A DNA stretch of 29,784 bases from Bacteroides ovatus (GCA_030844565.1 JAUUNK010000042.1:1-29784); one strand, 5' to 3'. Shown: positions 6,787 to 15,190, numbered from the stretch's first letter. Numbers and translations are program-made. Notes: generated by a model from the sequence alone, not told the origin.

Positions 6787-7173
6787 ATGGAAGTAGTAAA
6801 TGCATTAGGCAGACGTAAACGTGCTATTGCACGCATATTCGTAAGCGAAGGTACAGGAAAGATTACTATTAACAAGAGAGACCTTGCAGAGTACTTTCCA
6901 TCAACTATACTTCAGTATGTTGTAAAACAACCATTGAACAAGCTGGGTGCTGCTGAGAAGTATGACATCAAAGTAAACTTGTGTGGTGGTGGCTTCACTG
7001 GCCAGTCTCAGGCATTGCGTTTGGCAATCGCTCGCGCATTGGTTAAGATGAACGCTGAAGATAAGGCTGCACTTCGTGCTGAAGGCTTCATGACTCGTGA
7101 CCCACGTTCTGTAGAGCGTAAGAAACCGGGACAGCCGAAAGCTCGTAGAAGATTCCAGTTCAGCAAGCGTTAA
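6787..7173 (+). CDS. rpsI: Small ribosomal subunit protein uS9
   Basis: The 128-residue S9 has all family marks: N-terminal ALGRRKRAIARIFV, central GGGFTGQSQALRLAIARAL, and the basic C-terminal tail ending RRRFQFSKR. That tail reaches the P-site tRNA in the 30S subunit. It lies directly after rplM and is presumably co-transcribed. The next gene, rpsB, is 121 bases downstream behind a foldable spacer. Confidence 0.97.
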   Translation: MEVVNALGRRKRAIARIFVSEGTGKITINKRDLAEYFPSTILQYVVKQPLNKLGAAEKYDIKVNLCGGGFTGQSQALRLAIARALVKMNAEDKAALRAEGFMTRDPRSVERKKPGQPKARRRFQFSKR

Positions 7174-7205
7174 TGTGCTGCCTGATAGAGGAATATGTTT
7201 AGTAT

Positions 7206-7252
7206 CTAAACTACTGGGACTCTGCTCATAGACTACCCAGCGGTTGGTTTAG
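7206..7252 (+). promoter_or_regulatory. Structured spacer upstream of rpsB (candidate S2 leader)
   Basis: Two nested stems are seen: CTAAAC 7206-7211 with GTTTAG 7247-7252, and inside it CTGGG 7214-7218 with CCCAG 7236-7240. An asymmetric internal loop (TA on one side, CGGTTG on the other) separates them. A-rich sequence follows rather than a T run, so it is not a terminator. Its position 42 nt before rpsB suits a translational leader such as an S2 binding site; this is inference. Confidence 0.5.
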
Positions 7253-7294
7253 AAAAAACAAAAAAGAAAGTAAACGATTTAAAGAAAAAACAAG

Positions 7295-8131
7295 ATGTCA
7301 AGAACAAATTTTGATACATTATTGGAGGCTGGTTGCCACTTCGGACACCTTAAGAGAAAGTGGAACCCTGCAATGGCTCCTTATATTTTCATGGAACGCA
7401 ATGGTATTCATATCATTGACCTCCACAAAACAGTTGCAAAAGTAGACGAAGCTGCTGAAGCTTTGAAACAGATTGCCAAATCTGGCAAGAAAGTTCTTTT
7501 TGTTGCTACTAAAAAACAAGCTAAACAAGTTGTAGCTGAGAAAGCTCAATCTGTTAATATGCCTTATGTAATCGAGCGTTGGCCGGGTGGTATGTTGACT
7601 AACTTCCCGACTATCCGTAAGGCTGTGAAGAAAATGGCTACTATCGATAAGTTGACTAACGATGGTACATATTCTAACCTTTCTAAGAGAGAAATTCTTC
7701 AGATCTCTCGTCAACGTGCAAAGTTAGACAAGACTTTGGGTTCTATCGCTGATTTGACCCGTCTGCCCTCTGCATTGTTCGTTGTAGACGTGATGAAAGA
7801 AAACATCGCTGTACGCGAGGCTAACCGTCTGGGTATTCCCGTATTCGGTATCGTGGATACTAACTCGGATCCTACTAATGTAGATTTCGTAATTCCTGCT
7901 AACGACGATGCAACGAAGTCAATTGAGGTAATCCTCGATGCTTGTTGTGCTGCCATGGTAGAAGGACTGGAAGAAAGAAAAGCTGAAAAGATCGATATGG
8001 AAGCTGCCGGCGAGGCTCCTGCCAACAAGGGCAAGAAGAAGTCTGCTAAAGCTAGACTCGATAAATCTGACGAAGAAGCAATTAATGCGGCCAAAGCTGC
8101 TGCTTTCTTGAAGGAAGACGAAGAGGCTTAA
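7295..8131 (+). CDS. rpsB: Small ribosomal subunit protein uS2
   Basis: The 278-residue S2 has its family signatures: LLEAGCHFGHLKRKWNPAMAPYIF at the start, ERWPGGMLTNFPTI in the middle, and GIPVFGIVDTNSDP later. S2 sits on the back of the 30S subunit and recruits late assembly proteins. Relative to compact homologues it has an alanine/lysine/glutamate-rich C-terminal tail from about residue 230, probably flexible. Gene order rplM-rpsI-rpsB-tsf is common in Bacteroidetes. A long hairpin separates it from tsf. Confidence 0.97.
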   Translation: MSRTNFDTLLEAGCHFGHLKRKWNPAMAPYIFMERNGIHIIDLHKTVAKVDEAAEALKQIAKSGKKVLFVATKKQAKQVVAEKAQSVNMPYVIERWPGGMLTNFPTIRKAVKKMATIDKLTNDGTYSNLSKREILQISRQRAKLDKTLGSIADLTRLPSALFVVDVMKENIAVREANRLGIPVFGIVDTNSDPTNVDFVIPANDDATKSIEVILDACCAAMVEGLEERKAEKIDMEAAGEAPANKGKKKSAKARLDKSDEEAINAAKAAAFLKEDEEA

Positions 8132-8139
8132 TATATAAA

Positions 8140-8220
8140 TTGAGAGTTGAGAGTTGAAAGTTGAGAGTTACTTTGTACGGCAATTCTCAATTCTCTGTTC
8201 TCAACTCTCAGTTGTTTTTT
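8140..8220 (+). terminator. Long heptad-repeat hairpin between rpsB and tsf
   Basis: The left arm contains four tandem heptamers (TTGAGAG twice, TTGAAAG, TTGAGAG) at 8140-8167. The right arm, 8181-8214, is an imperfect complementary series (CTCAATT, CTCTGTT, CTCAACT, CTCAGTT). Six Ts follow. The roughly 30-bp imperfect stem plus T run could act as a partial terminator or RNA-processing site that lowers tsf relative to rpsB. The left arm alone is also a tandem repeat. Confidence 0.6.
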
Positions 8221-8261
8221 AGAAAGAATATTATTAACATTAAATATAAAGAGAAAGATTT

Positions 8262-9086
8262 ATGGCTGTAACAATGGCTGATATAACCAAGCTTCGCAAA
8301 ATGACTGGAGCTGGTATGATGGATTGCAAAAATGCGTTGACTCAGGCTGAAGGTGATTTCGACAAGGCAATGAAGATTATTCGTGAAAAAGGACAAGCTG
8401 TAGCTGCTAAACGTTCTGACCGCGAAGCTTCTGAAGGTTGTGTGCTGGTAAAAGCAGAAAATGGCTTTGGTGCTATGATTGCTTTGAAATGTGAAACTGA
8501 CTTCGTAGCTAAAAATGAAGATTTCATTAAGTTGACTCAAGATATTCTGGATGCTGCTATCGCTAATAAGTGCAAGACTTTGGATGAAGTGAAAGCTCTT
8601 CCGATGGGAGACGCTACTGTAGAACAAGCTGTTACTGACAGAAGCGGTATCACTGGTGAGAAGATGGAATTGGATGGCTACGCTACTGTAGAAGGTTCTG
8701 CTATCTCTGTATACAATCATCAGGGTAAGAACTTCCTTTGCACAATGGTTGTGTTGAACAAAGAAGTTGATGCAAAAGTTGGTCACGAAGTTGCTATGCA
8801 GATTGCTGCTATGAATCCGATTGCTATTGACGAAAAGGATGTCCCCGCAGATGTTCTGGAAAAAGAAAAAGAAATTGCTGCTGACAAAGCACGTCAGGAA
8901 GGCAAGCCTGAGAATATGATTGAAAAGATCGCTATGGGTCGTATCGGTAAATTCTACAAAGAAGTTTGCTTGCTGAAGCAAGAATATATTCAGGATGCTA
9001 AGATGACTGTTGCTGATTACCTGAAATCAGTAGACAAAGACTTGACTGTTACAGCATTCAAGCGTTTCACTTTGAGAGCTGAATAA
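8262..9086 (+). CDS. tsf: Elongation factor Ts
   Basis: EF-Ts recycles EF-Tu by exchanging GDP for GTP. The 274-residue protein is close to the family's usual length. Its N-terminal UBA-like domain (ITKLRKMTGAGMMDCKNAL, then GDFDKAMKIIREKG) contacts the EF-Tu G domain. The core carries the diagnostic TDFVAKNEDF motif, whose D and F residues reach into EF-Tu. The start at 8262 (MAVTMADITKL) is preferred over the second ATG at 8274 because it keeps the usual N-terminus. It is the last gene of the cluster and ends before a bidirectional terminator. Confidence 0.96.
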   Translation: MAVTMADITKLRKMTGAGMMDCKNALTQAEGDFDKAMKIIREKGQAVAAKRSDREASEGCVLVKAENGFGAMIALKCETDFVAKNEDFIKLTQDILDAAIANKCKTLDEVKALPMGDATVEQAVTDRSGITGEKMELDGYATVEGSAISVYNHQGKNFLCTMVVLNKEVDAKVGHEVAMQIAAMNPIAIDEKDVPADVLEKEKEIAADKARQEGKPENMIEKIAMGRIGKFYKEVCLLKQEYIQDAKMTVADYLKSVDKDLTVTAFKRFTLRAE

Positions 9087-9139
9087 TCTTTTCCTTAGTA
9101 ATATAGTGTATTCTGGGAAGAGAGTTACACAATACAAAT

Positions 9140-9176
9140 AAAAAGGGCGGAAGCAGTATGTTTCCGTCCTTTTTTA
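9140..9176. terminator. Bidirectional terminator between tsf and the SUI1 gene
   Basis: AAAAGGGCGGAA pairs with TTCCGTCCTTTT (one G-T wobble) across a short loop. T runs follow the stem on both strands, which suits two convergent genes. Confidence 0.85.
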
Positions 9177-9191
9177 TGTATCGCTATTTTC

Positions 9192-9542
9192 TTATCCTCC
9201 AGTTCCTTTAGTCCTTTTATATCCCTCTTTTATCAACAGGTCTATAATCTTTTGTTTGAAATCTCCTTGCACGATGATTTCTCCGTCTTTGGCCGAACCG
9301 CCGGTTCCACATTTACTTTTCAGCAATTTGCCGAGCTCTTTCAGGTCATCTTCGGTTCCCACGAATCCGGTGATAAGTGTGACTACCTTTCCTCCCCGGT
9401 TCTTTTTGTCCAGGGAAACCCGGAGATTCTGCTTATCTTTGTCCGCAGTAATTTGAGCTTCGTCATCCTCTGTATCATAATTAAAGTCGGGGTTGGTAGA
9501 ATATACCACGTTCAATCTATCTTTCCAATCATTGTTTTTCAT
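9192..9542 (-). CDS. SUI1/eIF1-like translation factor (YciH family)
   Basis: A 116-residue protein with the SUI1 fold in its C-terminal two thirds: KKNRGGKVVTLITGFVG, DLKELGKLLKSKCGTGGS, KDGEIIVQGDFKQKI and a closing GYKRTKGTGG. In eukaryotes eIF1 polices start-codon selection. Bacterial YciH homologues have been reported to discriminate against atypical initiation complexes, but the role in Bacteroides is not settled. The N-terminal ~45 residues are acidic and probably flexible. The gene is convergent with tsf and has its own promoter. Confidence 0.93.
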   Translation of the reverse strand: MKNNDWKDRLNVVYSTNPDFNYDTEDDEAQITADKDKQNLRVSLDKKNRGGKVVTLITGFVGTEDDLKELGKLLKSKCGTGGSAKDGEIIVQGDFKQKIIDLLIKEGYKRTKGTGG

Positions 9543-9567
9543 TGTGCTTTCTGCTTTTTTGTTGTGT

Positions 9568-9599
9568 CAAAAGTAATATTTTACGGGGAACTGTGCAAT
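9568..9599 (-). promoter_or_regulatory. Promoter of the SUI1 gene
   Basis: On the minus strand, -7 TACTTTTG (plus-strand CAAAAGTA, 9568-9575) is preceded after a 20-bp spacer by ATTG (plus-strand CAAT, 9596-9599), an acceptable -33. It lies 26 bases before the minus-strand ATG. Confidence 0.65.
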
Positions 9600-9658
9600 T
9601 TTTAGCTTACTTTGCCGTCTAATAAATAAATGTCCCGTAGCTATTAAATCAAAAAGCG

Positions 9659-12277
9659 ATGAAACGAACCGTATTATTTTTACTTATATGCTTTTTTACC
9701 TTTTCTTTTTATGCGCAGACTTTTAAAGGGCGGGTTACAGGTCCCACCGGGGAACCGATACCGTATGCGGCTCTCTATCTCAAAGAACTTAAAACAGGTT
9801 TTACTACCGACGATAACGGCTATTTTCAAACATTGCTTCACCCCGGGTTATATACTTGCGAAGTATCTTCACTGGGTTTTACTGCTCAGACTTTCTCTTT
9901 GACCATGTCCAGCGGCGACTTAGAGAAAAATATCGTGCTTGCTGAGCAAATATACACGTTGCGGGAAGTTAATGTGGTGAAAGGTGCCGAAGACCCGGCG
10001 TATGCCGTGATGCGTAAGGCGATAGCAAATGCTCCCTATCATCGTTCGCAACTGAAAAGTTTTAAAGCAGACACGTATCTGAAAGGTACGGGAAAGATGA
10101 AGAGCATTCCTGCTGTTTTAAAATTATCGAGGGAAGTAAGAAAAGAGTCGAAGGAACTTCTGGACAAGCTGTTTGTGATGGAAGAACAGAGAGAGGTATC
10201 CTTTGAAGCGCCCGCTACCTGGGAGAACCATGTGAAGGCATATTCAAATTCTTTTCCCGAAAATATTCAAGTCAGAATTGGAATGGCTACGGTCAATTTC
10301 TACGAACCGACCATCTTTGAGAAAATATCTCCGCTCGCCCCGGGAGCCTTCTCTTATTACCGTTTTAAACTGGAAGGTTGTTATAGCGAAGGCAATTATC
10401 TGATAAATAAAATCAAAGTAATTCCCAAACAGGACAATCCGCGTCTGGTGGCTGGTGAATTGTATATTGTAGAAGACCTTTGGTGTGTTTCGGCAGCGGA
10501 GTTTTCTGTGCGTGAAAGCGGTTTAAAAGGTTCTATCAAAGTGACTTGCAAAGAGGTGCGACCTTCCGTCTTTCTTGCTACTTCCACCAGTATGTCTTGT
10601 GAAATCAAAATAATGGGATTTGCTGCCGAGGCTTCCTATTTGCAATCCGTGCATTACACACAAGTGGAGGTAGCAACTACCGGACAGATAAAAGATAAAG
10701 CGGTGGCGGTTCCTTCCTCCATATCTTCAAAACAAAACCGGAGACAACAAAAGCTGGCAAAACAAATAGAACAACTTGAAGCAAAAGAAAACCTGACCTT
10801 ACGTGATGCCTACAAGTTGGCGAAATTGATAGAGAAAAATATGGCAGAATCCGATTCCACCCGCTCCCGTTATAAATATGAACGTAAAGTGCAAAAAGGA
10901 GAGGTGAATACAATCACCGATTCGCTGGCAGATAAAAAAGATTCGCTTTATTGGGCATCTGTCAGGAGTGTTCCTTTACGGGTCGAAGAGGTGGAGAGTT
11001 ATCTTCGCAAAGAAAGAATAACAGTTTCGAAAGACTCCCTTCGTCAGGGAAAAGAGAAAACTGGCAAGAAATCTGTAGGAGAAAGAGTTATCAGCACCTT
11101 CTTTTGGGGCACTATCTTTTCCACTAAGAACAAGCAAGCATGGATTGCCTTGAAAGGTTTGCCTTCTTACGTGCCTGAGTATAATTTTGTAGACGGTTTC
11201 TGGTTAGGAATTAAATTCGACACGGGCTTAAAGCTATCCGAATCATCTACTTTGCATTTTACTCCTTCGATTTACTATACTTCGGCACGTAAATCAATGG
11301 TGGGACAGGGAGAGCTTTCTCTGGATTATGCCCCACGACGCAGAGGACACCTGGCATTGTCAGGAGGCGTTCTTTCTGCCGATTATAATGGAGAAAGCGG
11401 AGAATCTCGCTTGATAAATGCTATTGCCTCTTCCTTCTTCGGACGTAATGAGGTAAAACTTTATGAGAAACGCTTCTTGTCCCTCAGCCACGAGATAGAA
11501 GTGGCGAACAGTCTGTTGCTTTCTTCTTCATTGTCCTGGCAACACCGGGAGATGCTGGAGAATCATGTACACCGGAGTTGGTTCAAAAAAGAGGCGGAGC
11601 CGAATATCCCTGATAGTCGTGCTTTCCATCCTATGCCCAAAAATGAATTATTGAAAGCTTCCTTTGCTTTGGAGTATACGCCTGCCCATTATTACAAGAT
11701 GATTAAAGGAAAAAAGGTGTATGAGGATTCTCGTTTCCCTACCTTTACTTTACGTTACGACCGTGCTTTCCCGTTGAAAAGCTCTTTGCTTTCTCCATCC
11801 TATCATCTGGCGGAGTTCTCTGCCACCCAAAACATAGAGTTCGGGATGTTCAACATAGTGGATTGGGCTGTCAATGCCGGAACCTTTTGGAACCGGAAAG
11901 GGATGCAGTTTCCCGACTTCAAACACTTTGAAACGACCCGCCTCCCGGTTACCGGATATTCTTTTGACGCAGGTTTCTCTTTGTTGGATAATTATGCATA
12001 TTCTACCAATCGGCGGTGGGTACAAGCCGGGATTTCCTGGTACACTCCCTATTTGTTAGTAAAGTTTTTGCCCTTTCTAAAGAAGAAAAACCTGGACGAG
12101 GCACTGCATCTGCGTAGCCTTGTGGAGTATAGTCGCCATCCCTATTCGGAAATCGGTTATTCCGTTGGATTCCTGAAATTGGCGCGGCTAGGTGTCTTTG
12201 CCGGATTCGACTGCCTGAAATACCGTTCGGCGGGAGTTTCGGTCAGCATCTCTTTATCGATGTTCGCAGGAGAATGA
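9659..12277 (+). CDS. Outer-membrane DUF5686 protein with N-terminal carboxypeptidase-like regulatory domain
   Basis: An 872-residue exported protein. Residues 1-19 are a signal peptide (MKRTVLFLLICFFTFSFYA, then Q). Residues 20 to about 105 form a CarboxypepD_reg-like beta-sandwich (GRVTGPTGEPIPYAALYL, TDDNGYF, SSLGFTAQTFSL), the domain that also opens SusC-type TonB receptors. No TonB plug follows. The remainder matches DUF5686, which begins at PAYAVMRKAIANAPYHRSQL. A charged helical linker lies around residues 350-480, and a C-terminal half of alternating beta strands probably forms an outer-membrane barrel ending VSVSISLSMFAGE. Substrate or partner is unknown. It stands alone between the divergent SUI1 gene and rex; no strong promoter is visible. 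Confidence 0.87.
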   Translation: MKRTVLFLLICFFTFSFYAQTFKGRVTGPTGEPIPYAALYLKELKTGFTTDDNGYFQTLLHPGLYTCEVSSLGFTAQTFSLTMSSGDLEKNIVLAEQIYTLREVNVVKGAEDPAYAVMRKAIANAPYHRSQLKSFKADTYLKGTGKMKSIPAVLKLSREVRKESKELLDKLFVMEEQREVSFEAPATWENHVKAYSNSFPENIQVRIGMATVNFYEPTIFEKISPLAPGAFSYYRFKLEGCYSEGNYLINKIKVIPKQDNPRLVAGELYIVEDLWCVSAAEFSVRESGLKGSIKVTCKEVRPSVFLATSTSMSCEIKIMGFAAEASYLQSVHYTQVEVATTGQIKDKAVAVPSSISSKQNRRQQKLAKQIEQLEAKENLTLRDAYKLAKLIEKNMAESDSTRSRYKYERKVQKGEVNTITDSLADKKDSLYWASVRSVPLRVEEVESYLRKERITVSKDSLRQGKEKTGKKSVGERVISTFFWGTIFSTKNKQAWIALKGLPSYVPEYNFVDGFWLGIKFDTGLKLSESSTLHFTPSIYYTSARKSMVGQGELSLDYAPRRRGHLALSGGVLSADYNGESGESRLINAIASSFFGRNEVKLYEKRFLSLSHEIEVANSLLLSSSLSWQHREMLENHVHRSWFKKEAEPNIPDSRAFHPMPKNELLKASFALEYTPAHYYKMIKGKKVYEDSRFPTFTLRYDRAFPLKSSLLSPSYHLAEFSATQNIEFGMFNIVDWAVNAGTFWNRKGMQFPDFKHFETTRLPVTGYSFDAGFSLLDNYAYSTNRRWVQAGISWYTPYLLVKFLPFLKKKNLDEALHLRSLVEYSRHPYSEIGYSVGFLKLARLGVFAGFDCLKYRSAGVSVSISLSMFAGE

Positions 12278-12305
12278 CCCCTGTGTAGAAATAATATGAA
12301 TCATT

Positions 12306-12335
12306 CTTGCAATTCGGAAAAAAAACGTATTTTTG
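12306..12335 (+). promoter_or_regulatory. Promoter of the rex operon
   Basis: -33 CTTG (12306-12309), an 18-bp spacer, and -7 TATTTTTG (12328-12335), which matches TAnnTTTG. The start codon is at 12356. I looked for a Rex-type operator (TTGTGAA-N4-TTCACAA) and did not see one here. Confidence 0.6.
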
Positions 12336-12355
12336 TCAATCTATAACCTGAGTAT

Positions 12356-13027
12356 ATGAAAGAAATAACCACGAAGCAAGAGATACAGCATAAGGAATGC
12401 ACGAAAGTGCCGGAGCCTACCCTGCGCAGGTTGCCGTGGTACTTATCGAATGTCAAGCTGTTAAAACAGAGGGGCGAGCGCTTTGTCTCTTCCACACAAA
12501 TATCTAAAGAAATCAATATTGATGCTTCACAGATAGCTAAAGACCTTTCTTACGTGAATATTTCCGGTCGGACCCGGGTAGGATATGAGGTGGATACTTT
12601 AATCAGGGTACTGGAAAACTTTCTTGGTTTTACGGAAATACATAAAGCTTTTCTTTTTGGGGTAGGTAGTCTTGGAGGAGCCTTGTTGCGAGATTCCGGT
12701 TTGAATCATTTCGGACTCGAGATTGTGGCTGCCTTTGATGTAAATCCTGATTTAATAGGAACACATTTAAATGGTATACCTATCTTCCATTCAGATGAAT
12801 TTCAGCAGAAGATGCAGGAATATAATGTCCAGATTGGAGTGCTGACAGTTCCTATCGAGATAGCACAGAATATTACGGATACTATGGTGGAAGGAGGAAT
12901 TAAGGCGATATGGAACTTTACGCCTTTTCGTATCCGCGTACCGGAAAACATTGTGGTACAGAACACTTCTCTATACGCCCATCTGGCTGTCATGTTCAAC
13001 CGACTAAATTTTAATGAAATTAAATAA
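12356..13027 (+). CDS. rex: Redox-sensing transcriptional repressor Rex
   Basis: Rex is a DNA-binding dimer that reads the NADH/NAD+ ratio and represses fermentative and respiratory genes until NADH rises. The 223 residues show an N-terminal winged helix (about 18-85), including EPTLRRLPWYLSNVKLLKQR and SSTQISKEINIDASQIAKDL. The Rossmann domain follows, with GVGSLGGALL (G102-x-G104-x-x-G107) and D128 at the end of the second strand. The C-terminal helix (SLYAHLAVMFNRL) is the swapped dimer segment. Its stop overlaps the next start by one base (TAATG), coupling it to the FAH-family gene. Confidence 0.96.
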   Translation: MKEITTKQEIQHKECTKVPEPTLRRLPWYLSNVKLLKQRGERFVSSTQISKEINIDASQIAKDLSYVNISGRTRVGYEVDTLIRVLENFLGFTEIHKAFLFGVGSLGGALLRDSGLNHFGLEIVAAFDVNPDLIGTHLNGIPIFHSDEFQQKMQEYNVQIGVLTVPIEIAQNITDTMVEGGIKAIWNFTPFRIRVPENIVVQNTSLYAHLAVMFNRLNFNEIK

Positions 13028-13644
13028 TGAAGATTATTGCAGTAGGCATGAATTATGCGGCTCATAATCAAGAGCTGCATAATACTACTCTTATGCCGGA
13101 AGAACCGGTTATATTTATGAAACCCGATTCGGCTTTATTGAAAGATAGTAAGCCGTTTTTTATTCCCGATTTTTCCAATGAGGTACATTATGAGACCGAA
13201 TTAGTCGTGCGTATCAATCGCCTGGGAAAGAACATAGCTCCCCGTTTTGCTTCCCGTTATTATGATGCAGTGACAGTGGGCATCGATTTCACTGCCCGCG
13301 ACCTTCAACGGAAGTTCAGGGCGGAAGGCGGACCGTGGGAACTTAGCAAAGGTTTCGACTCTTCGGCTGCTATTGGCGACTTTGTTCCGGTAGAGCGATA
13401 TAAAGACATACAGAACCTTCATTTCCATCTTACTATTGATGACTGCGAAGTGCAACGGGGATGTACAGCAGATATGTTGTTTAAGGTAGATGATATTATT
13501 GCTTATGTCAGCCGCTTTGTTACCCTCAAGATAGGTGATTTGTTGTTTACGGGTACGCCTGTGGGTGTGGGACCGGTCAGCATCGGGCAACATTTGAAAG
13601 GTTATCTGGAAGAAGAGAAGTTACTTGATTTCTACATCCGATAA
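13027..13644 (+). CDS. Fumarylacetoacetate hydrolase family protein
   Basis: A 205-residue FAH-fold protein, the size of the single-domain members that act as acylpyruvases, oxaloacetate decarboxylases or hydratase-type enzymes. The start is MKIIAVGMNYAAHNQEL, and the metal-binding acidic cluster begins at HYETELVVRI (E-x-E) with the distal aspartate in VGIDFTARDLQ. A lysine follows in LSKGFDSSAAIG, and LLFTGTPVGVGPV closes the active site. The family assignment is firm; the substrate is not deducible. It is translationally coupled to rex and followed 24 bases later by ispF, so it probably shares their transcript. Confidence 0.9.
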   Translation: MKIIAVGMNYAAHNQELHNTTLMPEEPVIFMKPDSALLKDSKPFFIPDFSNEVHYETELVVRINRLGKNIAPRFASRYYDAVTVGIDFTARDLQRKFRAEGGPWELSKGFDSSAAIGDFVPVERYKDIQNLHFHLTIDDCEVQRGCTADMLFKVDDIIAYVSRFVTLKIGDLLFTGTPVGVGPVSIGQHLKGYLEEEKLLDFYIR

Positions 13645-13668
13645 AATATATAATGAGGAAAAGGAAAT

Positions 13669-14148
13669 ATGAAAATTAGAGTAGGTTTTGGTTTCGACGT
13701 TCACCAATTGGTAGAAGGACGTGAGCTGTGGCTGGGAGGCATTCGTCTCGAACATACGAAAGGGCTGTTGGGACATTCAGATGCAGACGTATTGATACAC
13801 GCTATTTGCGATGCTCTGTTAGGGGCGGCGAATATGCGTGACATAGGTTATCACTTTCCAGATACGGCAAGAGAATTTAAAGATGTGGATAGTAAGGTGT
13901 TACTCAAAAAGACAGTAGCTTTGCTTGGGGAGAAAGGTTATCAGGTGGGAAATATTGATGCTACCGTATGTGCCGAACGACCGAAGCTGAAAGCACATAT
14001 TCCCCTTATGCAAGAGACATTGGCCGCGGTGATGGGAATCGACACGGACGATGTATCCATCAAAGCCACTACTACGGAGAAGCTGGGCTTTACGGGACGC
14101 GAAGAAGGTATCTCGGCGTATGCAACCGTACTAATTTCTAAAGAATGA
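13669..14148 (+). CDS. ispF: 2-C-methyl-D-erythritol 2,4-cyclodiphosphate synthase
   Basis: IspF cyclises CDP-methylerythritol 2-phosphate, releasing CMP, in the MEP route to isoprenoid precursors. The 159-residue protein is full length. Metal ligands are visible as D10 and H12 in GFGFDVHQL and H44 after GHSDADVLIH. The conserved KATTTEKLGFTGREEGISAYA segment near the C-terminus binds the cytidine and phosphates. It sits in the rex-FAH operon with the purine-rich leader AGGAAAAGGAAAT just before the ATG, one of the few strong ribosome sites in the window. Confidence 0.97.
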   Translation: MKIRVGFGFDVHQLVEGRELWLGGIRLEHTKGLLGHSDADVLIHAICDALLGAANMRDIGYHFPDTAREFKDVDSKVLLKKTVALLGEKGYQVGNIDATVCAERPKLKAHIPLMQETLAAVMGIDTDDVSIKATTTEKLGFTGREEGISAYATVLISKE

Positions 14149-14182
14149 ATATTTATTAACTCAATTCTAATATCTAACTAGT

Positions 14183-15190
14183 ATGATTCGACCTTTTAAA
14201 TTGATTTTAATGTTGGCTGCAATGGCGATTGCCGGCACTAGCCAGGCGCAGGAAAGCCGATTGAAGTTTAACAAAGACGGGAAGTTTAAAATAGTACAAT
14301 TTACGGATGTGCATTTTAAATATGGAAATCCCGCTTCCGATGTTGCTTTGGAGCGTATGAACGAAGTGCTGGATGCCGAACAACCGGATTTGGTGATTTT
14401 TACAGGAGACGTGATATATGCCGCTCCTGCCGATTCGGGAATGCGTAAAGCCTTGGAGCCTGTAGCTAAACGTAAATTACCGTTTGTTGTTACTTTTGGT
14501 AACCATGACAACGAGCAAGGAATGACTCGCGAGCAGTTGTATGACATTATCCGGGAAATTCCTGGTAATCTGTTGCCCGACCGTGGCACTTCCCTTTCTC
14601 CTGATTACGTGTTGACTGTGAAGTCATCTGCAAAACCGGGGAAAGACGCAGCCGTTCTCTATTGCATGGATTCACATTCTTATTCCCCCCTCGAAGATGT
14701 GAAAGGATATGCATGGTTCACATTCGACCAGATAGCTTGGTATCGCCAGCAAAGTGCGGCTTATAAGGAAAAAAATGGTGGACAGCCTATGCCTGCTTTA
14801 GCATTTTTCCATATTCCTTTGCCCGAATATAACGAAGCAGCCCGCGAAGAAAATGCCATTTTGCGCGGCATTCGTATGGAAGAAGCTTGCGCACCTAAGA
14901 TGAATACAGGTATGTTTGCTGCGATGAAGGAATCAGGAGATATTATGGGAATCTTTGCAGGTCACGACCATGATAACGATTATGCGGTAATGTGGAAAAA
15001 TATCCTTTTGGCTTACGGACGGTATACGGGAGGAAATACTGTGTATAACCATCTTCCCAACGGAGCCCGTATCATCGTACTTGACGAAGGTCAACGTACA
15101 TTTACTACCTGGATACGTCAGAAAGATGGTATAGTAGATAAAACATCCTATCCGTCCAGCTTTGTTAAGGATGACTGGAGGAAGCGTTGA
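14183..15190 (+). CDS. Secreted calcineurin-like metallophosphoesterase
   Basis: A 335-residue exported phosphoesterase. Residues 1-22 are a signal peptide (MIRPFKLILMLAAMAIAGTSQA, then QE). The two-metal site motifs appear in order: D42-x-H44 in QFTDVHF, G75-D76 in FTGDVIY, G106-N107-H108-D109 in FGNHDNE, a histidine in FFHIPLPEY, and the final GHDHD in FAGHDHDNDY. The pattern resembles the Dcr2/purple-acid-like subgroup common in Bacteroides. Its substrate (nucleotide, phosphosugar or phosphodiester) is unknown. It lies 34 bases after ispF and could be the last gene of that operon. Its final 26 bases overlap the convergent minus-strand gene. Confidence 0.9.
   Translation: MIRPFKLILMLAAMAIAGTSQAQESRLKFNKDGKFKIVQFTDVHFKYGNPASDVALERMNEVLDAEQPDLVIFTGDVIYAAPADSGMRKALEPVAKRKLPFVVTFGNHDNEQGMTREQLYDIIREIPGNLLPDRGTSLSPDYVLTVKSSAKPGKDAAVLYCMDSHSYSPLEDVKGYAWFTFDQIAWYRQQSAAYKEKNGGQPMPALAFFHIPLPEYNEAAREENAILRGIRMEEACAPKMNTGMFAAMKESGDIMGIFAGHDHDNDYAVMWKNILLAYGRYTGGNTVYNHLPNGARIIVLDEGQRTFTTWIRQKDGIVDKTSYPSSFVKDDWRKR

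Noticed and set aside
8208..8981. 257-codon minus-strand open frame covering tsf
   Set aside because: It is antisense to EF-Ts, a conserved protein. Its Ser/Phe/His-rich composition is what the complement of Lys/Glu-rich codons gives, and it overlaps the terminator-like hairpin.
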